Origin: a virus
Direction: 5' to 3' (one strand)
Virus record (IMG/VR): IMGVR_UViG_2124908035_000001
Coordinates: 1-55,349 of that record
Length of the DNA: 55,349 bases
The notes below the pieces were generated by a model, which saw only the letters and a list, made by a program, of their open reading frames with translations, was not told the DNA's origin and ran no database searches. The position numbers were made by a program, and so were the translations under genes. Within the stretch, counting starts at the first letter, position 1; each line of letters starts with the position of its first letter. Shown piece after piece: positions 32,566 to 40,611 of the stretch.

Positions 32566-33235
32566 TATCATGATAATGACGCTTCGCTGCTTCCCGATAC
32601 TTCTCCGGGTTGCTCCAGTACTTTCGCCTCGCGTAGCTTCGAAGGCATGTTCGGCATTGTTCTGTGCCCTTCTTTCTTCGTACTGTGTTCTCTTCAGTTC
32701 TTTCGTGGCCGCAACCCCAATGGGTTTCTGTAGTTCCATGAGCATACTGCACGTTCCGCCGGTGAGTGACAGCTTCAAGATGCTCCGGGTTAACACAGGC
32801 CCTGTTTTTACACAGATGGTTGATTTCCAGATCCGGATGAATAGGCCCATGGTGAATTTCGTAGGAGACGCAATGGGCAGGTCTACACTTGTCGCCAAAC
32901 ATGATTCGGCCATATCCGCCATGATCTCTGTACCCGGTGAACAGCCAACAGCCTTGATCAGTTTTTTCAATCCTTGTGTAAAGCCGTGTGCTCGCAGGCA
33001 AGCGTTGCCGAGAGGCTTGAAAAAACTTAGCACAACTTCGGCAGCAGAAGGTTCTATTAAGGCAGCGCTGGACTTCGAAAGGTTGCTTGCAATGTGGGCA
33101 GGTTTTTGTAACGTAGACTCGCTCTCTAGGTTTCATGTTGCGATACAAGAGAGAGCATCTTTTCGAACAGTAGATCCTGTGTTTACGATTTGTGGTAAAC
33201 GAAATCGAGCACCGAAGGCAGGTCTTGTCGTACAT
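32555..33235 (-). CDS. HNH homing endonuclease (HNH_3-like)
   Basis: A 226-aa protein on the minus strand. Two N-terminal zinc fingers (CLRCSISFTTNRKHRIYC; CPHCKQPFEV...CCRSC) precede an HNH core (GRIMFGDKCRPAHCVSYEIH, INHLCKNRACVNPEHLEAVT). ATG 33235 has GGAGGTGA in front; longer forms lack this. It is inserted against the direction of the virion genes, as an intergenic homing endonuclease would be. Confidence 0.85.
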   Translation of the reverse strand: MYDKTCLRCSISFTTNRKHRIYCSKRCSLLYRNMKPRERVYVTKTCPHCKQPFEVQRCLNRTFCCRSCAKFFQASRQRLPASTRLYTRIEKTDQGCWLFTGYRDHGGYGRIMFGDKCRPAHCVSYEIHHGPIHPDLEINHLCKNRACVNPEHLEAVTHRRNVQYAHGTTETHWGCGHERTEENTVRRKKGTEQCRTCLRSYARRKYWSNPEKYREAAKRHYHDISQ

Positions 33236-33391
33236 GGTCACCTCCGTGTGACGCCCGAGTTTTCTAAGGGGGAAGCCGGCCTCGGAGTAGCCGGGGTTCG
33301 GGCGGGTCATGACTCCCGTGGCCTATCCCCAATTGCAGTATACGCCTTTTCCAGTTGAAAGGCACGATCTTTGCAGTGAAGTCCTGATAAG

Positions 33392-33503
33392 CCTCCGGTC
33401 TAGCTAACCGGAGGTTGGAAGCCGAAAGCACCTTTCGAAAGGGGGTCGCTGGGGCGGAGTCACATCCGTCTCGGTGGCCCCCTTTTGCTTTCGGTTCGAA
33501 AGG
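33392..33503 (+). promoter_or_regulatory. Structured leader upstream of the capsid-region genes
   Basis: 33236-33562 holds no gene. CCTCCGGT (33392-33399) pairs with ACCGGAGG (33407-33414). CCGAAAGCA (33422-33430) pairs with TGCTTTCGG (33486-33494), enclosing AAAGGGGG (33438-33445) with CCCCCTTT (33478-33485). CCTTTCGAA (33431-33439) can alternatively pair with TTCGAAAGG (33495-33503). Mutually exclusive pairings suggest an attenuator or a protected mRNA 5' end. Confidence 0.5.
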
Positions 33504-33562
33504 TTTCCCCCGGACCATCCGGGTGAATGACACCCCTGGAAGCAGGGGGAAGGAGAGTACGA

Positions 33563-34402
33563 ATGGCAGTCGTCACGAAAGTAAAAAGGCTGGTGGCCAA
33601 TCCGCACCGGAGCCGTAAGAGGAAGAAGTCGAATCCCTCGGGCCACCGGCGCCGGATGACCGCCAAGCAAATCAAGTTCTTCGGCACGTCCCGACAAAGA
33701 GCAGCCTTGAAGCGGAAACGCCAACTGGCCGCCCCCGTCCCGCGCCGCAAGGTCCGCGCCAGCCGCCGGAAAGCTCCGAAACGGCAAACGCGGCGTATCA
33801 ACCCGGCCATCTTAGTCACGCTAGGGGCCGTCAATCCAGGAGGAAAAGTGGCAACAAAAAGACGCAAGAAGGCCCATCGGGCCTCGAATCCTCGCCGGCG
33901 GCGTCGCAACACGACTCGTGTCGTGGTATCGGCTCCTCGGCGTCGGAATGTTTCCCATCGCAGACGCAGGGCCCATAACCCTCGTCGGCACAGCAACCCG
34001 GCTTTCGGTCTCCGCGGCGCGGGGATGGCCAAGGCGGTTGTCGGCGGTCTCGCCGGCATGGCGGCAGCGAAGTTCCTGCCGACCCTGGTTCCGGCCGGCC
34101 TCATCACGGGCAACCTGATGCGGACGGTCGCTACCGCCGCTTCGGCATTCGCCGCTCAGATGGTGGCGAAGGCTGTCGTCAAGGACCAGTCGATCAGCGA
34201 TGCGGTTCTGTTCGGCGGCTTGATGCAGACCGGCTCGGTGGCGCTCAACGCCTTCTTGCCGAGCATCGCTTCGTCGCTCGGCCTCTCGGGCATCATGGAT
34301 GCCAATTGGAGCATCCCCGAGAACCCACTGCGGGCCATGCCGGCCCCCATGCCCACGGCCAAGCTGGGTGGACTCAGCACGGCCTACGGTCCCGCCTACT
34401 AA
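33563..34402 (+). CDS. Basic NP-rich protein with hydrophobic C-terminal half
   Basis: A 279-aa protein. The first 150 residues are extremely Arg/Lys-rich and punctuated by NP: VANPHRS, KSNPSGH, RINPAIL, AVNPGGK, ASNPRRR, AHNPRRH and HSNPAFG. The second half is hydrophobic and Ala/Gly-rich (AVVGGLAGMAAAKFLPTLVP; MRTVATAASAFAAQMVA) and ends with NWSIPENPLRA. A DNA-condensing virion protein anchored in a membrane is a reasonable inference. GGAGAG precedes ATG 33563. Confidence 0.75.
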   Translation: MAVVTKVKRLVANPHRSRKRKKSNPSGHRRRMTAKQIKFFGTSRQRAALKRKRQLAAPVPRRKVRASRRKAPKRQTRRINPAILVTLGAVNPGGKVATKRRKKAHRASNPRRRRRNTTRVVVSAPRRRNVSHRRRRAHNPRRHSNPAFGLRGAGMAKAVVGGLAGMAAAKFLPTLVPAGLITGNLMRTVATAASAFAAQMVAKAVVKDQSISDAVLFGGLMQTGSVALNAFLPSIASSLGLSGIMDANWSIPENPLRAMPAPMPTAKLGGLSTAYGPAY

Positions 34403-34543
34403 GCGGGATATAAGGATTGGGGCCGATCTGACCTGGGTGTCCAGGCTCCAGACGGCCCCCACTGAAACGGATCGAACGGGAGAGGTCGTAACAGATGGTT
34501 GATACGAGAGCCTATGCGGCCCCTTCCAATAAGGAAATGTGAC

Positions 34544-35194
34544 ATGCCGAAACTCGACTGGAGACAGCGGAGAAGTCTCGCCGCCATCCTTCCGCCCCAG
34601 GACCAGATGATTCTGGAGGCTTTCCAATCCGACGTGTACGTGCAGGGCAAAGTGGACGTTCAGAACGAACCCCTGTACGACACATTCAATCTGGCCATCG
34701 CCCAAGTCCCAACCGAAAACAACACGGCGCTGTTCACGGCCGTTGGACCGGCTTCGGGCAAGACCCTGGGTTCTACCAATCTGACCCAACCCCGCCGGCT
34801 CCCGGCGCCCGAGGCATTCTCGGTTTTGGGTATCCGGCTGTACTGGAATGAGGACATCCTCATTGCGGACCTGTTGCAGATTGTGGGCAACGCCGTCACG
34901 ACGCCCTACGCGTTCCAATTCTTCCTCGGCCAGAAGTGCTACAACCGTGGCCCGATCTGGTACTACGCGGCCGGCGGCGGGTTCTACAACACCAACGCCA
35001 ACGCGGCGGCTCTGGGGTTGTTTACCAACGGCATCCCGGACCGCAATTCGATGCACAAACTGGCCATCCCGTTGGTCATCGAAAACCAGGGCGAGTTCTA
35101 TGCCAATCTGACCGGCGGCCCCGCTGCCGCTCTGACCGGCACGTTCTCGCTGATGTGCCTTTTGGACGGCTTGCACGCCCGCGGCGTCCAGTAG
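34544..35194 (+). CDS. Candidate major capsid or structural protein
   Basis: A 216-aa soluble protein rich in Asn, Ala, Gly and predicted beta strands (NEPLYDTFNLAIAQVP, FSVLGIRLYWNEDIL, FQFFLGQKCYNRGPIWYYA, LAIPLVIENQGEFYANL). It resembles phage structural proteins in composition but no family is recognised. AAGGA precedes ATG 34544. First of the paralogous beta-rich series; it follows the basic NP protein. Confidence 0.65.
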   Translation: MPKLDWRQRRSLAAILPPQDQMILEAFQSDVYVQGKVDVQNEPLYDTFNLAIAQVPTENNTALFTAVGPASGKTLGSTNLTQPRRLPAPEAFSVLGIRLYWNEDILIADLLQIVGNAVTTPYAFQFFLGQKCYNRGPIWYYAAGGGFYNTNANAAALGLFTNGIPDRNSMHKLAIPLVIENQGEFYANLTGGPAAALTGTFSLMCLLDGLHARGVQ

Positions 35195-35382
35195 TCTCTC
35201 GGTTGCGCCCGTTCTCTAACCGGATAGCGGGCGCGGCCTTCCGATCACCCCGGCGGGTGGCAGGACCCGCCGGGTGTGGGGCCGGTTGAGAGATCGGGAA
35301 CTTTCTCCACTGGTTTCTCCCGGCCCCTGTTTTTAACAGAAAAGCCGCTTGCATGACCGGAGCGGTGAGAAAAGAGAGTGAT

Positions 35383-35823
35383 ATGAGCCTCAACCCATTT
35401 GCTACGCCAGTTCAGAACGGACTGACGCCGGAATTCCCGCTGGGCTACATCGATGTGGCGTTCGATTACGTCTACGATGTGAGCTTGACAGCGCTTCAGC
35501 AGCTCCGCGACCAGACGGTCCCGATCCACACCGACAGCGACTTTGTATTTCGCGCCATCGTCCTCAGCCAGGCCACGGGAGCTTTCTCGATTCGCTTCAA
35601 CGATTCGCAAGGCTACTACCTTTCGAGCGGCTTCCTGATGAGCGCCAATTTCCTGTCGGGCACCGTGCCGTTTCCGTTTCCGGTGTTCCCCGAACTGCTC
35701 TTCCCGGCCGGCGCCAGGATCGGCATCGAGATCAACGACCTTGCCAACGGGCAAGGAAACAATGTGATTCAGCTTCTCCTCCGAGGAGCCAAGCGGTATC
35801 GGTTGCCGGCGGCCAAGCGTTAG
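35383..35823 (+). CDS. Beta-rich structural protein, single domain
   Basis: A 146-aa protein (DSDFVFRAIVLSQATGAFSI, PELLFPAGARIGIEINDL) ending IQLLLRGAKRYRLP. The PAGxxxxxE/DLxN element and the GxxRY end recur in the two domains of the next protein and, in part, at 36716. Probably one jelly-roll-like domain (fold inferred, not seen). Confidence 0.65.
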   Translation: MSLNPFATPVQNGLTPEFPLGYIDVAFDYVYDVSLTALQQLRDQTVPIHTDSDFVFRAIVLSQATGAFSIRFNDSQGYYLSSGFLMSANFLSGTVPFPFPVFPELLFPAGARIGIEINDLANGQGNNVIQLLLRGAKRYRLPAAKR

Positions 35824-35849
35824 TAGGCTGACAGAGAAAGGACGCTGCC

Positions 35850-36719
35850 ATGCCCATACAGGAAGCCGAATACCAAACGCCCAAGGGCTATTACGACCTG
35901 CCCTATATCCACGTCTACGACGGGGACGCACTGACCGATGGAGTGAGCTATTCCAGCATCAACGTCGGGATCGCCGACGACTTCGCTGGATTCGTCCTAC
36001 GCCAGATCATGGGAGCGGACAAGATCGCGGCGCGCGTGCAGTTCCGGGATTCTTTCGCGCCTCTGACCGGAGCTTCAAACGGCTTCGTCATGCCGCTGAC
36101 TTACCCGATCGCTCCCGAGCGGTACATCTTGCCGGCGGGTATGCTCAGTATGGATCTGTTCAACGTCCTGCGAGCGAATCGCGCCGCTGGGCAGGTCATC
36201 ATCTACTTCGCGCAAATCGCGTTTCAGGGTGTTCGACGCTACCAAGGTTCAGCCGAATATCCAGGCCCGAGCGAGTACAAGTACGTCGAACGGCCGTTCA
36301 CATACATTCAGCCGGTCCCAGTGACCTGGACCGGAGTGGACACCCAACCCCGGAAGTTCTCAATTCAGATCAGCGAAGGCTGCGACTTCGAATTGCAGAA
36401 AATCACGATTGTACGAACCCTGCAAGGAAACGGGCAAGGGGCTGGAGTGCCAACCAACGCAGTTCCAAATTGCGAGATCAAGCTCCAATTGTTCGAGCAG
36501 TTCGGAAAGCAGCTCTCGAACGCTCCAGTTTTGGACGTGTATCTGAACGACGCGGCAGACGGCACAGTCCACCTTTACAACCCGGTGTTTCCAGTTCCGG
36601 CCGTGCTCTACAAGCGGCAGAGCTACCTCCGGTTCGAGGTGACGAGCTTGCTCACTGCGGCGATGCTCCCATCCGCCTACGATATCTGCTTCCACGGCAT
36701 AAGGAGGTTCGAAGTATGA
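35850..36719 (+). CDS. Duplicated-domain structural protein (double jelly-roll candidate)
   Basis: A 289-aa protein built of two related halves. Half 1 (about 1-132) ends ERYILPAGMLSMDLFNV...FQGVRRYQ. Half 2 (about 145-289) ends YLRFEVTSL...CFHGIRRFEV. The duplicated beta-rich layout is what a double jelly-roll protein would show, though the family is not recognised and the protein is short for one. AAAGGA precedes ATG 35850; ATGA coupled to the next gene. Confidence 0.65.
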   Translation: MPIQEAEYQTPKGYYDLPYIHVYDGDALTDGVSYSSINVGIADDFAGFVLRQIMGADKIAARVQFRDSFAPLTGASNGFVMPLTYPIAPERYILPAGMLSMDLFNVLRANRAAGQVIIYFAQIAFQGVRRYQGSAEYPGPSEYKYVERPFTYIQPVPVTWTGVDTQPRKFSIQISEGCDFELQKITIVRTLQGNGQGAGVPTNAVPNCEIKLQLFEQFGKQLSNAPVLDVYLNDAADGTVHLYNPVFPVPAVLYKRQSYLRFEVTSLLTAAMLPSAYDICFHGIRRFEV

Positions 36720-37255
36720 ACCCGCTACCTTCGATCATCGACGTTTTCACGTTGAACCCGGCGCTTCGTCCACGGCCCGGCTACTACATGACCTCCGCCG
36801 TGGCCAGCATGGACGTTCTGAGGCGCGCGAACACCTACCGCCCAAAGTGGTACATCGTGCCCGACGACGAGCATTCGACCATTCCGGCATACCAGACCCT
36901 GGAATATCAGTTGCGCGTGACTCCTCGGTCCTACGTCTGGGCCCTGATTCTAAATCAGTTCGCCCTGGCGGCGCCGTTCGCCCAAATGGCCGCCGACGAC
37001 GTATGGGTCCAAATCACCGACACCTGCAACGGTATCCCGTTCTTCTCGGACTTCGTCAGAGGGCGAGGCTTCCAGACGCTTCAGAATAACGCAACCGACC
37101 AGCGCAATCAGATGTATCCGCACCTGTTCACTCAGCCGAGGCTCATCCTCGAGCCGGGACTTCTCGCGGTCGAACTGGCGAACACGGCGGCCGTGGCGAT
37201 CCGCCCGCAGCTCATCATCTTCACGGCGGAACCTTGCGAGGTGTACAAACAATGA
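36716..37255 (+). CDS. Beta-rich structural protein
   Basis: A 179-aa protein. QPRLILEPGLLAVELANTAA matches the PAG element of the neighbouring proteins, and DDEHSTIPAYQTLEYQLRVT looks like a beta sheet. Probably another member of the capsid or vertex series. Overlaps both neighbours by 4 bases. Confidence 0.65.
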   Translation: MNPLPSIIDVFTLNPALRPRPGYYMTSAVASMDVLRRANTYRPKWYIVPDDEHSTIPAYQTLEYQLRVTPRSYVWALILNQFALAAPFAQMAADDVWVQITDTCNGIPFFSDFVRGRGFQTLQNNATDQRNQMYPHLFTQPRLILEPGLLAVELANTAAVAIRPQLIIFTAEPCEVYKQ

Positions 37256-37869
37256 GACGCCTTGCCCTACATCGTCCACCTGCGAGTGTTCCACCTGGCC
37301 ACGGATTCCCGATGTGCCACTGCAAGGAGCTCGCCCCCAACCACTTCGATGCCTGTCTTGAACAGGACACCGCGATCTGGTACACCATCGCGTGTCTGGG
37401 AGGCATCACCGGACTTTGCAAGAGTCCGAGCGCTCCCAAGTATCCCGATGAAGATCAGCCTTGGCTCACCATGCCGGCGCAAGGCAAGCGCTTCCAGGAG
37501 ATTGCAACCGTTCCCGTAGGCGCCTTCGTTCTCAACACCGACCTGGCTGTTGTCACGTTCCAAGTGCCGATCGGCTATGACGGCGTCATTAACGCCAACA
37601 CCAACCACTTTATAGGAAACGGTTTCGCGGAAGGAAGCGGCGACATCGAATGGAGGATTCAGCTTTCCAGGCGCTACGCTCCCGACTACGGGAACATTCT
37701 GACCAGCCTCGGAGACTTGGCCTCTCCCACAGGATTCTCTGGCGGAGGAATCCGGATCTACAGCCATCAGACCATCCGGTATTTGGCCAGGATCACAAAC
37801 TTTGCAACGCTTGACCCGAACGGTCGGGTACTCTGCGCTCTTACAGGCTGGTTTTATCCAAGGCCCTGA
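37252..37869 (+). CDS. Structural protein sharing a domain with the spike C-terminus
   Basis: A 205-aa protein. Residues 80-205 (TFQVPIGYDGVINANTN, GNGFAEGSGDIEWRIQLSRR, LGDLA...SGGGIRIYSHQTIRY, VLCALTGWFYPR) align with the last 150 residues of the 911-aa protein. A virion-attachment or vertex domain is inferred. ATGA overlap at the start. Confidence 0.7.
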   Translation: MRRLALHRPPASVPPGHGFPMCHCKELAPNHFDACLEQDTAIWYTIACLGGITGLCKSPSAPKYPDEDQPWLTMPAQGKRFQEIATVPVGAFVLNTDLAVVTFQVPIGYDGVINANTNHFIGNGFAEGSGDIEWRIQLSRRYAPDYGNILTSLGDLASPTGFSGGGIRIYSHQTIRYLARITNFATLDPNGRVLCALTGWFYPRP

Positions 37870-37875
37870 GAAACG

Positions 37876-40611
37876 ATGCCCTACGTACCACAAGGACCGT
37901 TCCAGATTCAAAGCCCCACCGGAGCATGGATGCACCTTATGGGGGCGTCCTGCAATTATCCCGGTCCTCACCAGAGGGGCACGGATCGTTATGCCGCCTG
38001 GTCCGATGCAGACAGCGAAGCTACGGGTAGAATGCACGTGTGGCGCAGTGCGGATGCTGGGGTAACTTGGGCTGGGCAGGATGTGGCAGCGATGCCACAA
38101 ACAGGGAATCCCTCCGGCGAGGGAGGGGCTGTCTGCACTGAGCGCCTGAACGCGGACACCATCCGTATTGCCTACACCGCAGCCGCAACAGGTGCTCCCG
38201 CCGTGCGGGACTTTGATATGGCGTCCAACGCACTTGGACCGATTCTCTACAGCGGGATCGCAGGTACCAGAGTGCAGGGCTACCATCGCAGCACCGTAGC
38301 CGCCGAAGATAGACTGTTTGTGGACACGCCAGCCGGTTTCGGGCTGGGCAGCGGCATCTCACTGTACCGCCATGACGGATCTGGCTTCTTGCCGGAAATT
38401 GTTATATCGGACAATGTTTCTCCGCTGAACACCTTCGGCATGGTAGAAGCGCTCTTCATGGACCCGGCGGGTACAAGCCACGTTTTCTACAGCGTATTGC
38501 CACGGCTGACCCCCTTTACGCCAAGAACCGTTTACTATCGACAGGTGGGCGCTTTAGGTGCGATGACCGCTCCGGTGGTGGTCTACACCTACAATGTGAG
38601 CATCACGGTATCCAAACCCACGTTTGGGTTCCCCGCCCTGCTCGGGACCATGCTTGTAGTTCCGTTCCCGAAAGAAAACGGTGGCGACTACACCGGCTCC
38701 ATGCTGGTGCTAGACCCGTACACTTCACCGGCTCCAATTATCAGCCAGGTTGACCTGCCAACACAGTATTTGGGCCAATTCGGGACAATTCAAGCTTCGC
38801 CTCTCGGTTCTCAGATGTACCTCTGGTGGCTGGAAAACCTGGACCTGGACGGAGTGACCCCGCTCTCCCGGATCATGTACACGACGTACAACGGCGGCGC
38901 GATCCCGGCCCCTACGATCTTTCACGATGAACTGGCAAACCCATCCTTCACCCCCATAATGGTCCCGGACACCAGTTTGGACGGGGCTTACAGTGTTGCC
39001 GTCTCTGGGAACCTCGCCTACGTGGCGGCCTACGACGGGAACGCCCTCACAATAGTCGATGTGACGAACCCAGCCGTCCCGATAATCGTGGGGACGGTCA
39101 CAGATGTGGCCTTGACTGGAGCTACCGGAGTCGCCGTGGTGGGGAACTTCGCCTACGTGACGGCCGGAGGGTCGAATGCCCTCACTGTGGTAGACGTGAC
39201 CAACCCGGCGGCTCCCGTGGTAGTTGGGACAGTCACGGATGCAAGTTTAGCGGGGCCTAACGGAGTCGCCGTATCGGGGAACTTAGCCTACGTGGCGGCG
39301 GGCGGAGCAAATGCCCTCACCGTAGTTGACGTGACAAACCCAGCCGCCCCGGTGGTAGCTGGAACGGTCACGGATGCGAGTTTGAATGGTGCTCAAAATG
39401 TCGCCGTCTTTGGGACTTTTGCTTATGTGACAGCAGCTACCGCCAACGCCCTCACAGTGGTTGACGTGACAAACCCGGCCGCCCCAGTGGTCGCGGGGAC
39501 AGTCACCGATGCCTCTTTGACATGGTCCATTGGAGTCGCCGTCGCGGGGAGCTTCGTCTATGTGGCATCTTACGGAGCCAACGCCCTGACCGTAGTCGAT
39601 GTGACTAATCCAGCCGCTCCGGTGGTTACAGGATCGGTCGCAGACGGGAACTTGGATGGCGCTAGCAGCGTTGCTCTTGCGGGGAACTTAGCCTACGTCG
39701 CGGCCCAAAATGTAGGGTACTTGGCCGTGGTCGATGTGACCAACCCGGCAGCTCCGGTGGTACTAGGAACGGTTCCATGCGACTCTGCCGGTGTCGCCGT
39801 TCTGGGCAATCATGCCTATGTGGCTACGGGAGTGAATCTCGCCGTGGTCGATGTGACCAACCCGGCAGTTCCGCTGGTGGTTGGCGCAGTCGTTATTGCA
39901 ACCCATCCGGTAGCCGTTCCAGGCGCGGCGATGAGCTACCTGTCCCCGCCGTTCATGGACGTTGTCGATCCGATGCTCTTGGTCAGTATGCTTGGAGGAA
40001 CAGGCTCCTATTACTGGTTTTCCATTGCAGGCCCGCCACCTCCGCCAGGAACACCCTTCCAGCCGCTCACGCAAGGTTCGAGGCGGATGCACGTCCTGGT
40101 ACCGAACCGCTTTGATGGGTGTCTCGCGGCGGATGTTCTCAAACAGCAGAATGCGAAACCGCTCATCGGATGTTGCCGGCCGGAAATTGTCCAGAACATC
40201 GGATGGGTGAAAGCCTCTGGAAACTCCGTACCCTTCCGTAAGGTGGCGGCGATCCCGACTCCCTTAGCAGCCTCGGGAGATGTGCAAGTACTGGAGTTCC
40301 AGGTTCCCACGGGCTACGACGGCCTGATCTCAGGGCTCTTCCACCTCTACACCGGCCCGGGGTTCATGACAGGCTCCGGGGACATCGAATGGCGGATAAA
40401 GGTCAACAAGACCTACGCGGTCCACCTCGGTCAAATTCTGGTAACGCTTGGAAGTCAGCGCGGGGCCTATTCAATCGATGGAGGCATCCCGGTTCAAAGT
40501 GGGCAACGAATTCAGTACATTGTGAACGCACCGAATCTGAGCGGCGGTCTCCTGCCCCTAAACTCTCAGATTGTGTGCGGATTGGAGGGACTCTTCTATG
40601 CGCGTCAATAA
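37876..40611 (+). CDS. Large propeller spike protein (Asp-box, LVIVD repeats, virion domain)
   Basis: A 911-aa protein. The N-terminal 350 residues include an Asp-box (RSADAGVTW), as in sialidase-like propellers. About residues 370-680 hold seven 43-residue LVIVD-type repeats (NALTVVDVTNPAAPVV...NLAYVAAGG), a second propeller. The last 160 residues duplicate the 37252 protein's domain (VPTGYDGLISGLF, GSGDIEWRIKVNK). This is the layout of a receptor-binding or surface spike carried on a conserved virion module. No signal peptide. Confidence 0.75.
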   Translation: MPYVPQGPFQIQSPTGAWMHLMGASCNYPGPHQRGTDRYAAWSDADSEATGRMHVWRSADAGVTWAGQDVAAMPQTGNPSGEGGAVCTERLNADTIRIAYTAAATGAPAVRDFDMASNALGPILYSGIAGTRVQGYHRSTVAAEDRLFVDTPAGFGLGSGISLYRHDGSGFLPEIVISDNVSPLNTFGMVEALFMDPAGTSHVFYSVLPRLTPFTPRTVYYRQVGALGAMTAPVVVYTYNVSITVSKPTFGFPALLGTMLVVPFPKENGGDYTGSMLVLDPYTSPAPIISQVDLPTQYLGQFGTIQASPLGSQMYLWWLENLDLDGVTPLSRIMYTTYNGGAIPAPTIFHDELANPSFTPIMVPDTSLDGAYSVAVSGNLAYVAAYDGNALTIVDVTNPAVPIIVGTVTDVALTGATGVAVVGNFAYVTAGGSNALTVVDVTNPAAPVVVGTVTDASLAGPNGVAVSGNLAYVAAGGANALTVVDVTNPAAPVVAGTVTDASLNGAQNVAVFGTFAYVTAATANALTVVDVTNPAAPVVAGTVTDASLTWSIGVAVAGSFVYVASYGANALTVVDVTNPAAPVVTGSVADGNLDGASSVALAGNLAYVAAQNVGYLAVVDVTNPAAPVVLGTVPCDSAGVAVLGNHAYVATGVNLAVVDVTNPAVPLVVGAVVIATHPVAVPGAAMSYLSPPFMDVVDPMLLVSMLGGTGSYYWFSIAGPPPPPGTPFQPLTQGSRRMHVLVPNRFDGCLAADVLKQQNAKPLIGCCRPEIVQNIGWVKASGNSVPFRKVAAIPTPLAASGDVQVLEFQVPTGYDGLISGLFHLYTGPGFMTGSGDIEWRIKVNKTYAVHLGQILVTLGSQRGAYSIDGGIPVQSGQRIQYIVNAPNLSGGLLPLNSQIVCGLEGLFYARQ
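39044..39890 (+). repeat. LVIVD repeat array in coding DNA
   Basis: Seven imperfect units of about 129 bases in frame, each encoding a V-D-V-T-N-P core. Divergence between units is mostly silent or conservative. They are coding repeats, not CRISPR. Confidence 0.8.

Noticed and set aside
32537-33358. 273-codon plus-strand frame opposite the HNH gene
   Set aside because: The minus-strand gene has zinc fingers, an HNH core and a strong ribosome site; the plus frame is its shadow.
33821-35176. 451-codon open frame on the minus strand across the basic NP protein and capsid candidate
   Set aside because: It is antisense to two well-supported genes and the gap between them, with unnatural composition and no start signals.
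39044-39890. CRISPR or satellite reading of the 129-bp repeats
   Set aside because: Units are in frame, diverge mainly at silent or conservative positions and encode a known propeller repeat.
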